DNA of 64,000 nucleotides. Origin: Fistulifera solaris. Its lineage: Eukaryota > Bacillariophyta > Bacillariophyceae > Naviculales > Stauroneidaceae. The DNA lies in the NCBI GenBank assembly GCA_030295235.1, contig AP026133.1:248001-312000 (forward strand), written 5' to 3'. Under the pieces are notes generated by a model. That model was not told the DNA's origin and made no database searches. It was given only the letters and a program-made list of their open reading frames with translations. Of this stretch, positions 9,181 to 21,161 are shown piece by piece. The first letter of the stretch is position 1, and every line of letters starts with the position of its first letter. The position numbers were made by a program, and so were the translations under genes.

Positions 9181-12100
9181 TCAGGCATAATAATGGGGGG
9201 AACTGACCACATCCTCCAACGCCTCGAGTTGCTCTTGCGTGAACACACGGCGTTGCAATTCCCAATTATCCGACATGTGAGTGCGTTTGTATTCGGCACA
9301 GCATTTCTTTACAGTGTCCCGGACTCCCAAAGGAGCATTGCGCTCAAACGAGTGTTTGGATATAGCCGCAATGGCCACCGGAACAAATGGAACCGTTTCG
9401 TATGGCTGTGACATGATGGCGGCGCACAAAAAATAAACAGCGTTTTGTTGATTTCGAGCTCGTTTGATCTCATTCGCTTTTCCTTTCTCATCCAGTGTTT
9501 CAAAAGATATCTTGGGTGCTCCCTTTTTCGCTCTTTTAATAATGCTCTTGGATGCAAGAGCAGCATATTTGTCGACTAGTATCGCAACGTCAGCCTCTTT
9601 CATGGATGCCAGAATTCCAGTAAGCGCCGCCATGGCTGCAGATGAAACTTCCCTTCGATCATCTGCCAACAAATCCGTCACAATCTTCATCGTGCGAGTG
9701 CTCTGCTCCTCCGAAAAGAGAAATTTGTGTGCTCCCTGGAAGCAGCGGATGAAGTTGGCACTTGCGTGACGAATTTGCCATTTGTCGTGTCGGCGAGCAG
9801 CATCGACAGCATCGAGTACGCGGTCAAAGTCTTGATTATGGCCGTAGGAAATTACCGAAGTAACGCTCACCTCGGCGATCGCAAAGCGGAAAACTTTCAC
9901 AACTTCCGCTTCGAGTGCCCGCTTGGCCGCGTTCTCCTCGCTGGTATCGTTCGAATCGGCCGGGTCATCTTCTATAGATGATCTTAAAGCTTCAAAGGCC
10001 ATCGGTAGAAGTGGAATGACATACTCGGAATACTCGAATTTGGCTTCACCAAGGTTAACGCAATAGGAGATAAAGCGGCGCGCGGTACTTAGAGCATTCT
10101 GTCTGTCTTGGAAGGACCATCCTTCGCTTGACCTCAGAGAAGCCAATTTGTCGACTATCATAGAACCAGGATTCCTCTGCTTTGTCGTTACGTCAGCTGG
10201 TCCATCTGACCTCGTAAAGTAAGTCAAGCGGTTTGCAGAACGAGAAGCATCCACTCGAGCCTGTTTCCGATGGCAGTAGCAGATACGAAAAAGACAGCGA
10301 GCTATATGGTCACGGCACGTATCAAATGGATGACCAAGAGCGGAGGTTAGTTTTGGAAGCAATTTATCAATGACGAGGTCCCACGAATTTTCGAGATCAG
10401 TCGCTGGTAAATCTACATCCATTGCGGACAGATCTGTAAGTTGTGCAGAGTACCACGAGGATGCGCTCAAAGATCCATCAATTTCACTATCATCCATCTC
10501 AATCAGAACGGCTGACAGCAAATACAGCCATTTTGATTGTATAGTAAACCCCTCTGTTCCCCCAGTCGTACTTGTAGGTGATATTCCTTCCGAATCTAGA
10601 CCTGTCTGAGGCTCCCATAGGGTGGACAGGATTTTATCAACAAGCCACTCAGTCAGAACGATAAATGAACCCGTATTTGCAAACTGTAATGCGTAGCGCA
10701 GTGCATCAAAGTACGCTGCTGACAGCACAAAGGGTATTTTTGTAACAACATCATCAAGATACGGCAAAGTAGAGACTCCCACTGTGTCCTGTTGTCCCCA
10801 GGAGATCTCACAATGTAACCACTGATGCCAGCGAATACCTCCGCTGATGTGACTTGCTGATTCTTCTGGTCTTCGTTCGGAGGCGCTTCTACCATTTCTT
10901 TTGCTGCTTGGAGAAGGCCCTTGATTGCCACTCCCGCTATGTCTTTCTTTACTGCAGCCAAGACGCTCTCAACTAATTGTGAGTGAGACACCTTGAAAGA
11001 TCCCATACTTTGACTTGTTCGCTGAAAAGGAAAAAGATTTTTCAAAGCAACATTGCGCGAAGCATCTCGAAGAATATCTTCCACACCAGCTGACCATTGC
11101 GCATCATATCCACCTGCAACACTTGTGTCTTCTCGATGATCGAATACCAATGCTTGTCCAAAAGCTCTCATGAAACCTTCCGAAGACAACTTTCCCGAAA
11201 GAATCCGAGCGTCCGCTTGATGGCTTTTGCCTGCTATTGAAACAAGTCGGCCAAGCAATCCTAGAGCCACGCGCTGAAGTGGCTGAGCGGTTTCCGTTTC
11301 AATGATTCGAAAGCATGTATCCCAAGTGCGTGTATATTGTTCATGGATAGAGCTGCTTCGCTGGTCCCCATCCACCAGTGTCAAAAGAAACCACCCACCT
11401 AACAATAGCTTGCGCCAATGCACGGCCACCGATTCGGCGTCACCATTGGTACCCTCTATTTTCTTCTCCGCCAAGATGTCGTTAGCGAACGACATGCTTT
11501 TCAAATAGGCCTCTTTGTCTGCATCTGTTACTCGCGGCAAATAGTAGATCTTGGAGCGGTAAGGCGAAAAGACCACTTGCAAATAGTGAACAATTTTTGA
11601 ACTTCTTCAGCCGGTAAAAGTGATACCAGTCGATCTGTACCACATAGGGTCTGGGCAAGTTGTAATCTCATAGATTCAGTTGCAAGAAGTTGTTTCAACG
11701 ACCGGCCTAGAGCAAGAATAGAACATACTCCTTTTATAGCCTCCGCCAGTCTCTTTCGTTTTCCTTGATTGTTCACCTTGCTGACTAGCATCGAACAAGA
11801 AGGAAATCCAAATTTACCATTTAGCTGCGCATCATTTAAAGAGATTGCCGACAATAGGCGAGGTACTCGTGAAGCCACCAACCATGCAAACCTTGTCACA
11901 GCATAGTCCATGACGCCAACCGCAGAAGCCCTCACTTGCGTATTGGAATGGCAACAAAGGGCACATAAGCCATCCACAATTCCTTCGTACGTGTCCAAGG
12001 GCCTATTGCCCGACAAACACAATAGATCTTCCAAATAATGTAGCGTTTCGGGCAAAGAATTCTTCATACTGAACAAAATGGAACGAGGATTCGAACAAGA

Positions 12101-15100
12101 CCGGTGACTGCGACGCAACCTCCTTGGAACTTCAAAGCTAGCATTTCTTTGTAGGGAATCGTGGTAAAGTTGGACTCTTCCAACTAAGAGGCGGCGTGGA
12201 ATCGTCTTACCAGCATCTTCTCCGTCCTTATAGAAAACAGCGCCGTCATCGCTGTACCGGGACGCAAATTGAAGTATTTTTCCAATCTGATCGACGTGTG
12301 CTGATAGCAAAAAGTCGGCCGCAAGCTGTTTTTGTGCTTTCCATATCGTCCTTGCTTCTTGGGACCGAAACGAAGCGCCCCGACGGGTTAACAGTAAAAG
12401 AGCTATTAAGCACGTTTCTTTACACACTTTTGGATCGGAAGCTATTACAGGCAGACTCTTCTTGTACACCTCATCAGGAAGTGTTTGAATTGCATCCGGA
12501 AAGAACGTATCACAAGCGAGGACAGCTGACAATACAACCAAAAGGATGATATTCGTACTCGAATAGAAAGAATAGAATTTTTGATTGTATCTGTAGCTTC
12601 CGCGAGTAAACGATGGCAAGCTTCTTCGTATGGCACAAATTCATCCGATTTTTTCTCTGACGGATCATTATCCAGTAATAGACTCGCCCCACCTCGAATA
12701 CAATAGCGCACAACTCGTAGGCATCGTCGCAAGTCATTGACCTCCATCGTGTTGAGCAACGCGCTGCGTCTTTCGCAATTCACCCCCTGGCCAGAAGTAT
12801 TGCAAAGAACATCCAGACGATTCAAAACATTCTTCTTCAAAAGCTCATGTGCGAAATCCACACACACTTTGTCGGGAACATACCAGGACACCATGTCCCC
12901 GTTCAGCTGAGCTGATCGCCCGAGAGAGCGTGTACCTTCATCAGTAGAAAATGCTCGCGGGCAACAATCAGAGGATATGGGGTATGATTCTGAGAGAGTA
13001 GACAGGGTATGCCTAAGCAACTTGCAGCCTGTCTTAAATAGATGACGGTCAGGCGACGCTAACGCAAAATCAATTGCAGCCGTGATGCGTTCACGATGAC
13101 GTGAAACGCCAGGACCAGCCAGCCGAACAGCGCCGGCTAAGCAACGAACTCGATATACAAGGGTCTTTGTCGAATGGCGAGGCAAATCATCAGTCAGCAC
13201 TTCAATCAGAGAATCAAGACCAGGGCTCGAGATTTCATGCGAATTGACATCTTTTCGTGCGGCAGCCACAGCTTGACATAGAAGAGAAGCATCTTTTGCC
13301 GCAGCAGGATGAGACTCGTCCTGCAAGAAATTACAAACTGTTCGCGTGGCAATGCTATGAACTTCATTATCCATGGCAGCAAATAACTGCATCAATGCCT
13401 CTTTCAAAACCCTCGAATAATTTCTTGCCGTGTGCACATCTGCCGATGAATGCCGAGACGCAACACCAGATGTGGTCTTGGCAGTTTTTTCTCTTCACCA
13501 GATGCACGCAACAAGCCGAAAACTCGATCGAGGAACTCCAGTGCCCAGTCACTCATTGCCGACATTGCCTCTGTCACGACCAAATCATGGAGCTCTTCCC
13601 CCTCCGCCGCCAAACCTTGTTTCATAAGAGACGATTCGGGTAAATTGGCAATGGCTTTCATATACTCAGGACTTTTCCGTGTCGTCTCTAACACCTTGTG
13701 CAGGTCCTTTCCCATGCAAAAAGTTCCCGCGCAAGAAGAGTCAGCATGGCCATCCAACGTAGGCCAATTGTCCGGACAACCACCGACCGGTACCCACGAG
13801 GTCAAGGAACGATAAAAAATAAGCGTCCGCAACGTTTTGTTTTGATCATTCACGTCGATTCCGGCCAAACTCAATCGCAAAATCGACGGAAGGCGCATCA
13901 ACAGTGTCCCACTGCGTAATGCGGGATGCACCAGTCGCGTTAAAGCCGACAACGCCGAAGGCGCCTGATGACTCAAGTTGACGGCCGAAATATCCAACGC
14001 ACGCATGGCAAAATCTACAAACGCCGGAGTCGTATGATCCGGATCCAGTTGTACCAAATACAACATCGAAGCTTCTCCGGCTCGTCCGACGTGACCATTT
14101 TGCTGTACATGGCTTGTTGACACAACGGCAGTAGCGTATGCATCAAACAAACCATTTCATGGGGCGGGATCGGCTGGCACAAATTCGGCTGAAGACGCAA
14201 GTACGCTGCGGCCACCGTGGGATGCTGCCGTGCCACACTTTGCAAACCCGCCGAAGACCCCACCCGGGCACACAATTCGTAACACAAATAGTGAAGGAAG
14301 GCACCCAACGTAAACGTCCACGATCCCAAATTGCTCGGATGAAAATACGGTGTGACATAATACAGAAACCGCAACACATCTTGGGTCCCGGCCGAAATGT
14401 TCGAGTCGTCGTCACAAGTTCCTGACCCCAACCCGGCAATCAATAATTTGGCCACCTTGGCGACAAAATCAATGCCTTCTTCGTACGACGATGACGCCCC
14501 GACAAAGACTTTTAATTTAGGAGGACACGATCGTGATCGTGGATTGGAAACATGCGGAAAGGACTTGTCCATGGCGGTCCCACCAATGGGCAATTGCAAC
14601 CAGTACTGTGCATTTGTCAACAAACGTTGTCGAAGGCGCGTCCAGTCGTACGTGTCATCCACAAATTTGCGGGCCCGACAAAACAGGGCCAACCACAAGA
14701 ATTCAAATTCCGGACATCGATCAATGTTCGTCCAACATTCCCACCACAGCGGCAAGACGCGATGGTAATATTCGGAAGAACACCGGGACGGATGAAACAG
14801 GTAGAGTAGGATACTCGCGCGATAGCACGCATGCGTATGTGAGTGGAACAAGGCATCCGTTTGTACCATACTCCACACGGCTTCGGCAGTTGGGTCGGTA
14901 GCACTCCCCGGAATCAATCCTTGATCAAAGAAATGTCGTGACGAACGAATGAGTTGCACGGTCCTCCGCAAGACGGTCGCTTGCCGTGAGGATGCATCGA
15001 CCGGGACACTGGCGTGGCATTTTTCATCCAAATACGGTGCCGTTCGTAGTAAGAGTCGAAGAAGGACTTTCCAATGTACAATGAGGAGGGATCTCGGCTG

Positions 15101-15524
15101 TGTTTCATCAATTGTGTAAAGGGATAGATTAGAGACTTTCCGTAAAGGTCCTTTGTTGGACATCAAATTGATCAAGACCGCCAATAAAGCTTCCCGGGCC
15201 GGTGACGGCAAAGCAAACGGTCGTTGCAATTCCTGCTGTAATTCCCGACTATCTTTTGCTTTTCGTTCGCATTCCTCCCGGTTGTCTTCCGCAAAGTGAT
15301 AGACATAACCAACTGCTTCGTAATGCAATTGAATGGTCGGCTGGTAGGAAATGGTACACGTAATTAAGCGCAATAAGTGCAAAATCATCTGACACAATTC
15401 GGGAGTGGTCCAACTGCCTCTGTATTTGAGATTTTCGACCGTCGTGAATTGCGCCTGCAATCGCAAACATTGACGAATCACGGCCTGGAGCGTTTCTGAG
15501 TGATCCAGTTTGTGTGGATTTTCG

Positions 15525-15565
<41 letters not shown>

Positions 15566-15799
15566 GTCGTCGTCGTCGTCGTCATCATCATCATCCTCCA
15601 TGATATCATCATCATCATCATCATCATTGAGAACAGTCGTACCTTCCAATAAACGCTCCGAGAGCTCTATTGCCAGAACGGACTCGACGAATTTGCGGGC
15701 TTTCTGATCAGCGTACGTTGTCACCAACGGAATCCCCTGATCATCGAAATGATGCGGTGGAAGATTGCTTTGATACGCGTGAATCATCGGAGACGTCAT
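9181..15799 (-). CDS. PSME4: Proteasome activator PA200/Blm10 (PSME4)
   Basis: A giant HEAT-repeat protein on the minus strand, from ATG 15799 (MTSPMIHAYQ) to the stop at 9181, about 2,207 residues after allowing for five single-base frame breaks; the family runs 1,840-2,140. It ends in PHYYA, the HbYX tail by which PA200/Blm10 docks into pockets of the 20S proteasome alpha ring and opens its gate. The C-terminal 300 residues show HEAT pairs typical of the family (WQIRHASANFIRCF, REVSSAAMAALTGILASM). An Asp-rich insert lies near residues 60-95. Breaks sit near 14098-14101 (T4), 13430-13460, 12578-12582 (T5), 11594-11598 (T5) and 10766-10768 (A3). Each needs one more base to restore frame, and continuity is clear, e.g. 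AMYSK then NGHVG at the first. No introns are evident. It could be a pseudogene, but other genes here show the same kind of break. Confidence 0.85.
15523..15630 (-). repeat. TCA/TCG trinucleotide tract encoding poly-aspartate
   Basis: Long (TCATCA)n with a TCG stretch and one short interruption on the + strand. On the coding minus strand it reads as more than 25 Asp in two blocks in the PA200 N-terminal region. The length is likely variable between strains. Confidence 0.9.
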
Positions 15800-16201
15800 T
15801 GCTATCTTACTGCGGATGAAAGACTATCGATTCGAAAGCAATAATAGCACCGGAAATAATAAAGCATTGCTTGGGATGCACAAGAATGAAAGCAATAAGA
15901 TGAAGGAAAGACATCGTCTGCGGTCTGCGCCGTCCTCCGAAACAACAAAGGGACCCGGAAGAAAGAAGCACGAGGATGTCGTTCGACTAAAGAAAAAGTC
16001 ATTTCTTGAAACCTTCAAGGAATTAACCAGTGCGACATGTGACTTTGAAAAACAGTGTGACAGATGACCTTTCTGTGACATCATGATTGGAACGAATTGG
16101 AAAAAACGATCAAAAAGTGACATGAATGAGAGAGACGACAATCTTTCGTTCCCTAAAACAATCATAAAGGTTCCATAAAAACAAGCAATCATCCAAAAAC
16201 G
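15800..16201. promoter_or_regulatory. Divergent promoter region between PSME4 and RUS1-like gene
   Basis: A 402-bp gap between two genes transcribed away from each other, so it must carry both start regions. Open frames on both strands (15816-16067 +, 15824-16192 -) overlap each other and show no domain. No clear TATA or Inr motif was identified. Confidence 0.4.
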
Positions 16202-17537
16202 ATGCGAACGACATCACGGATTATTGTATTTCTATTCCTTCTCCTCGGGCATGTTTCTTGTCTAGCCAACAGCCATTTCGTGGTTGTTTCTACCAACAAG
16301 AATGGGGGACACGAAACCGTGTATACGTTGGATACGACGACGGCGGCCCCGCGATCATCGACACCATTACCACCACCACCACCACCACCCTCTTGGCGAT
16401 CCCAATTCCGTGCCGTCTTTTTACCGACCGGTCCCACTCCATCCGGTTATTTATCCTTTGCAACATTGAATGCGTTACAAGATTTATCGACCCAACTGCG
16501 GGGCGTCTTGGCGACACAACGGATATTGGAAGGTTTGGGAGTTGGTCGGGCCGATGCGACGGCCACTTCGGCCATTTTGAATTTCTTGGTAAGAGATGGC
16601 TGCGGGATGTTCGCCACGTTACTCTTTACCGCCACGGCCGCCTCGAAATTTGCCGCAGATGTCAAGCGGTGGCGATTGCTGGCCGATATCATGGTCGATG
16701 TGGGGATTACGTTGGAAATACTCGCGGCACAAGTGCCTCCCCGATTCTTTTTGCTCTTATTGTCGTTGGGTAATATGTGTAAGGCGGTCTGTGGCGTCGC
16801 CGCTGGAGCGTGTGGTGGGACCATCAATTTGCACTGGGCCAGCTGCGGCAGTGACATTGCCGACATTCAAGCCAAATTCGGGGCGCAACATGCTGTGACG
16901 GCGAGTGTCGGATTGATGGTCGCGGCCTTGACGACACAATCGTTGGCGCATGTACCGATGCGGCAATTGTGGTCGGGATATTGGATCTTGACGGTCTTGC
17001 ACATTTGGATTAATCGAAAATGTATGCGCATGATGGCGTTCACAAGTCTCAATACGGTGCGATTGCGACTGTTACTGAAACATTACCGAAACGAAAGCCA
17101 CCAATCACTACCCACTCCGCAACAAATGGCACAAACTGAACCACTCCTGTTTCTCCCGACACGGCATACAGTACCTCCCATTGAATACGGTATATCCTTC
17201 CATCATGTCGCCCATAAAATGGGTCACGAAGAAGAGGCATTGCGCCAAATACTCGAACAGGCGACACAATCTTATTGGATTTTTTGTTGCACAGCCGCAT
17301 TGTATTATGGTCGTGCTCCAAAAAGGAATTTCACCGACCGACCAAGCCAAAGCGTATTTTCATGCTACCTTACTAGCGCAGTCGCTCAAGGACGAAAAGA
17401 AGGACTTGGAGGACCGCGAGGTGGAAGTGCAATGGAACAAGTTTGCGAACCAATGTGTCCAAGCCGGCTGGGATCTGACGAAAACGGAGTTGCAGACGCA
17501 TGGCTATCACATTGAAATACAGGCAGCGAGGCAATGA
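16202..17537 (+). CDS. RUS1/DUF647 family protein
   Basis: ATG 16202 to the stop at 17535-17537, about 444 residues. The start encodes a secretory signal (VFLFLLLGHVSC) and then a Pro-rich linker. The DUF647 core follows: LPTGPTPSGYLSFATLNALQD, LRGVLATQRILEGLGVG, FLVRDGCGMFATLLF, WRLLADIMVDVGITLEIL, and AAGACGGTINLHWASCGSDIADIQAK. In plants this family (ROOT UV-B SENSITIVE) is linked to UV-B sensing, vitamin B6 homeostasis and auxin transport; its biochemistry is unsettled. The C-terminal part (MVVLQKGISPTDQAKAYFHA) is in a different frame, joined at the six-T run 17280-17285, where five T would keep frame. The signal peptide suggests an endomembrane or complex-plastid location. Confidence 0.85.
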
Positions 17538-17657
17538 ATATGTTTGAAGTCATAGTAAACTGAATGAATACACCATTACTTCACACATCGTTTTGAACTA
17601 GAATATCATTTGTCACAGATTCAGTGAGACGAGCATCGTACTATTCTTCTTCTTCTA

Positions 17658-18134
17658 TTATACATTCAGAGGCAACGACTCCTCGGCCCGGGAAGTTCGA
17701 TCCCCCAGTTTGTCATCCATCACGGCCAGAATGAGTGCTAAGACTGTCGCAGCACAAAAGATGTACATCTCCACCATGTCGTCATGACATCCCAATGTAT
17801 CCATTTCCTTCCCCACGGAAGTCCAAACGATCATATCGATGAGCAGAAAGACCGTCATCATGACCATGTTGGGGATTCGATATCCGCCGACCAGAACATA
17901 GCCGAAAAATCCCAACGAGAACCCATACCCTACCCTCACCGTAGCGATCGCCATGGGATTGTCTTTACCACCGATACCCGCCAACAAACATTCGTTGTAG
18001 GGATAAAGAATGGACCACGCTGCCAAGAGGATAAAAAACGAGACCAACAAATAGAGTAAGATGACAGAAACCTTACCCCCGATGGTCTTGGTGTCTGCCC
18101 AGGCCTGTTGAATGTCAGGTACCGGATTCCACAT
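17658..18134 (-). CDS. Four-TM membrane protein, paralogue A
   Basis: 158 residues, intact. It starts MWNPVPDIQQAWADTK, followed by four hydrophobic segments (VILLYLLVSFFILLAAW, VGYGFSLGFFGYVL, MVMMTVFLLIDMIVW, IFCAATVLALILAVM) and a hydrophilic tail with MDDKLGDR. By eye roughly half its residues match the next upstream gene (18540-19019), and lengths and segment order are the same, so they are tandem duplicates. Conserved features are WNP, DTK, a TVR before segment 2, and MDxKLGxR after segment 4. I do not recognise a family; function unknown. No N-terminal targeting sequence is present. Confidence 0.75.
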   Translation of the reverse strand: MWNPVPDIQQAWADTKTIGGKVSVILLYLLVSFFILLAAWSILYPYNECLLAGIGGKDNPMAIATVRVGYGFSLGFFGYVLVGGYRIPNMVMMTVFLLIDMIVWTSVGKEMDTLGCHDDMVEMYIFCAATVLALILAVMDDKLGDRTSRAEESLPLNV

Positions 18135-18539
18135 GCTACGACAAGGCTGTTGCTGGTAAACAAAAGAGGCGAGGGGGATGAGCGTTGATTGCTCGAAGAA
18201 TACCAGTAAAAGGAAAATGAAAGGATCTTGTTGGCACTGCAGTCAACCCTTTCTTCGTACTCCGGACCATACCAGTACTCTCTAGAGAGTACCGGTACCG
18301 GTACCGGTACCTGTTACTTCCGTTTGTTTCAAAGATACGAAGAACAAACTGTGTCCGAGTGATACTTGTCTATACGACATATAGTACCTTTGAGTTCTGT
18401 ACGGAAACATACGCCATTTGTTTTTTAGTTTGAAACACGAGCACCAGAATAGTGAGCTTGAAACATTAGAGCACAACAACAAAAGAATGATGATATACTG
18501 GTACACCACAGATCACTTGGTTGATACAGAAATATTACG
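18135..18539. other. Spacer between tandem 4-TM genes, with palindromic GTAC element
   Basis: This 405-bp spacer is the likely promoter of paralogue A. It holds a perfect 18-bp palindrome GTACTCTCTAGAGAGTAC (18275-18292), directly followed by tandem GGTACC units (18290-18311). Similar GTACCGGTAC strings occur elsewhere, for instance before the gene at 57345. No gene seen. Confidence 0.6.
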
Positions 18540-19019
18540 TTACTTATTTAAGTATTCAGGGGGAAGTGCTTCGGCTCCTCGCGGTCGTTCGCCCAACTTC
18601 TCATCCATCATGGCCAGAATCAGCGCCAGGATTGCCCAAGCCGAGTATCCGTACAAACCCAGCATATCTTGGCAACCACTTTTCGCCAAATCATGGGCCG
18701 CCTTCGACCAAACCATCAAGGCCAATAACACGAACACGGTTACCATGGCAATATTCTTCACTTTATAGCCACCCACATCAGCGTAGGCAAAGAATCCCAA
18801 CGTAAAGACCAAGCCACTGCGAACGGTGGCGAGAGCAATCGAGTTGTCGTCACCACCCATGGAAGACATCCAACAGTGACGGGGGTAGAAAATGAACCAG
18901 GCCGAAGTCAGAATAAAGTACCAGATCAGAGAATAGAACAAGATCAAAGACATCTTGCCCCAAATTGTCTTGGTATCCGACCAGGCATGTCGGGCGTGAG
19001 GACCAGGATTCCAAATCAT
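18540..19019 (-). CDS. Four-TM membrane protein, paralogue B
   Basis: 159 residues from ATG 19019 (MIWNPGPHARHAWSDTK). The frame is open upstream to 19352, but I chose 19019 because the paralogue at 17658-18134 starts at the same position and the upstream residues are unrelated. It has the same four hydrophobic segments (LILFYSLIWYFILTSAW, LVFTLGFFAYADV, IAMVTVFVLLALMVW, YSAWAILALILAMM) and the same tail motif (MDEKLGER). Function unknown. Both genes point the same way, and each has its own upstream spacer of about 400 bp, so they are probably transcribed separately. Confidence 0.75.
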   Translation of the reverse strand: MIWNPGPHARHAWSDTKTIWGKMSLILFYSLIWYFILTSAWFIFYPRHCWMSSMGGDDNSIALATVRSGLVFTLGFFAYADVGGYKVKNIAMVTVFVLLALMVWSKAAHDLAKSGCQDMLGLYGYSAWAILALILAMMDEKLGERPRGAEALPPEYLNK

Positions 19020-19423
19020 TTTGAGCAGTTTTGTGTTTTTGAAAAAATATGGATCGAAAAGGTCAGCCTGGTTCGAAGATGCGCTTGCTGGCTCGAGGTG
19101 GAAAAATAGACGCTTTTTGACAGTGTTCTCATCTTTCGTTGCTTCAAAAGATGAGAAGCGTGTCACACAAACAAATACTCCGTAATCAATAACACTCGAG
19201 AATTCTTTGGCGTTGCTTTTTTTTTGTTCTGGTTCACTTTTGCAGAACGCACACGAGAAGCAAGATGTCAAAGTTGATGGATGGATTGAAAAGCTGTCAT
19301 GTCTGTCACACCGTTTTCGACAATGAAGGTGTGGGTCTTGATGAGACATCACAGTGGTACTGTTGATTCACATGAATTTTTCGGAAAAGGGAAATCGGCG
19401 GCTCTTCGCCCCTGCTGTATTGT
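19020..19423. other. Intergenic, no gene seen
   Basis: 404 bp upstream of the 4-TM paralogue B and downstream of the glycosyltransferase-like gene. Only the in-frame upstream extension of paralogue B is open here; no RNA gene or repeat was noticed. Confidence 0.4.
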
Positions 19424-20992
19424 TTACATGTTCGACTGCAACAACACTTTTTCCGCAGCCTTGCGTACCGAATTAAGCTGCGCCATGAAATGGTCTGCTT
19501 TCAGCATCCGCTCTCGCGATAATTGACGCTGTTTATTGTTGGCAGCATGATAAATGAAATGTTTCGAGAAATGTTCCGGCTGCAAACGGACAATGCGCTG
19601 CATGTTGCACCCTCCCTTGACTCCCGTGAAAAATTGATACCCACCGGACCAAAACTCAACATTCATGCTCTCTTGACCGTCACTGCGATATTCCGGGGGA
19701 TCGAATGGTGGTAAAAAGCTTCCCATGCACAAGTCTTGCAGGCGATGGATCTGATCACGCGTTGCCATCCAGCCACCTTGTTGCGCGATCAAATGCGGTT
19801 CTCCGGGAGAAGGCTTGGTAGCATCTTCCCCAAACGCACCCCCGTCGCCGCTCCAGTACCCGAAAATTCGATCCGTTTCTTTCATTTTCTTTCCCGGCCC
19901 CGGCAATAAAGCCACCCAACCGAGATTTGGTAATTTTCGCACAGCCATGGCTTCAATCGTCGTCTCCCATATCACAATATCATCACGAGGAGGAGAAGGC
20001 GGTATCGGCACTTCTCGGGGAATCAAATCATCCGTTAAATTGACGTGGCAGCAGATGGATGGATCAAAATGGGCTTCGGACGAAGACGATGAAAACTCGT
20101 AATCGAGGGGGAATGGGTGCGAGTTTTGTCTGTGGACCATGTTCGGCTGGATTCAACAAAACTTCGACTCGCACAAATCCCGGTACCATACGATCCAACT
20201 GGGGTCGCGACAGTGGCGCCTTCCAATCGGTACTACTACTACCGCTCAACGGTGCGGCCTCTCGCAAGGCATCAATCGCCTTTGACGTTTCCATAAAATG
20301 TTGAATGTGTTCCCCGTAATCCGCATATCATCTTCGACAGCCACGAACAAATCATAATATTCCATTTTATCGCGAATCACATAACGATGTTGTCGTGCCA
20401 GTGCCCGGGTGTTTTCCGATAACCGCGCGGACGTCGTCGCTTCCCGCAACGGCGGATCGTAGCCGAGCGGACAGGCATCCTCCCATACTTGCAATCCGAC
20501 AATTGGCGGTAAGTGTCGGCGGATCAAGGCCTCCCGTTCGGGTTGTAACGAGAATGCGGTAATGAGAAAGACATCGACTTGCAAGTGGGGGTGCTTCACA
20601 ATGGATTGGATACTATCGGCGAGAACGGGTAACAGCACTTCTTTTAAACGGTCTTGATTCTTGACCGTCTTGCGCTGTCCTGTATTGAATTCGGCTAAGG
20701 ATGTTACAATATAGAGGACTCTTGTTTTTCCTGATTCTGAAGATGAGGCTCGTAAACCCGATGGTGAAGGCAGAAACTCTTCGTACGCGACGTACAGGAC
20801 AATACAACCCGCTATAAGTTTCCAAAGCAACCAAACACCAAAAAAGGCCCATCGATGGCGAGGATTCATGTTGTTAAAGCGCTCTTTGCAATTGATGTAG
20901 GCTGTCGTGATATATCCTTTGCGGGGACTGGGTGTCTTATGAGAAGGTGAAAGAATGCGTTGTTTCATGATGGCGAATAATCTACCTCGCAA
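19424..20992 (-). CDS. Type II membrane glycosyltransferase-like protein
   Basis: ATG 20992 to the stop at 19424, about 522 residues with two frame breaks. A short basic N-terminus and one transmembrane anchor (WAFFGVWLLWKLIAGCIVLYV) give the type II layout of Golgi enzymes. The lumenal part has a strand opening (RVLYIVTSLAEF), a long helical region, and YYDLFVAVEDDMRITGEH, an acidic EDD motif like the nucleotide-sugar/metal site of several glycosyltransferase families. The C-terminal half has Trp-rich stretches (GYWSGDGGAF, FWSGGYQFFTG). The sugar donor and acceptor cannot be inferred. Breaks: the C4 run 20312-20315 (one more needed) and the G5 run 20107-20111 (one fewer). The MULE insertion begins only 169 bp upstream of this start codon. 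Confidence 0.65.
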
Positions 20993-21152
20993 AAGCCCTT
21001 TGCTGTCTATCTCGTTCTCGCGAGCCTGGATTTATTGATTTCTAATAGAGCATGGAGATTGAAAAAGGAAACCTTTGCAACTCTCTTCGATTTCGCATGG
21101 TCATGAATGGTCTTCCATTTTGTCAGTCACTCTCGTATCTCGTATTCAACAA

Positions 21153-21161
21153 TAAAAAATC
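21153..21161 (+). repeat. Target-site duplication, left copy (TAAAAAATC)
   Basis: TAAAAAATC directly abuts the left terminal inverted repeat and is repeated exactly at 27016-27024. Nine bases is the typical size for Mutator-like elements. Confidence 0.92.

Noticed and set aside
10760-14101. Introns as the cause of frame changes in PSME4
   Set aside because: The switches occur within less than about 35 bp. No GT-AG pair of usable length (other introns here are 64-244 bp) restores the frame.
15510-15707. Poly-Ser open frame on + strand
   Set aside because: It is the antisense reading of the poly-Asp repeat in PSME4.
9181-15799. Six separate genes instead of one PSME4
   Set aside because: The pieces abut or overlap by a few codons, share direction and follow the family order from N- to C-terminus, with the HbYX end only in the last piece.
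15824-16192. Minus-strand frame of 122 codons upstream of PSME4
   Set aside because: It overlaps an opposite frame of similar size, has no domain and sits in the divergent promoter gap.
18540-19352. Long N-terminal form of the second four-TM protein
   Set aside because: The extra 111 codons have no counterpart in the paralogue and look like untranslated leader; ATG 19019 aligns with the paralogue's start.
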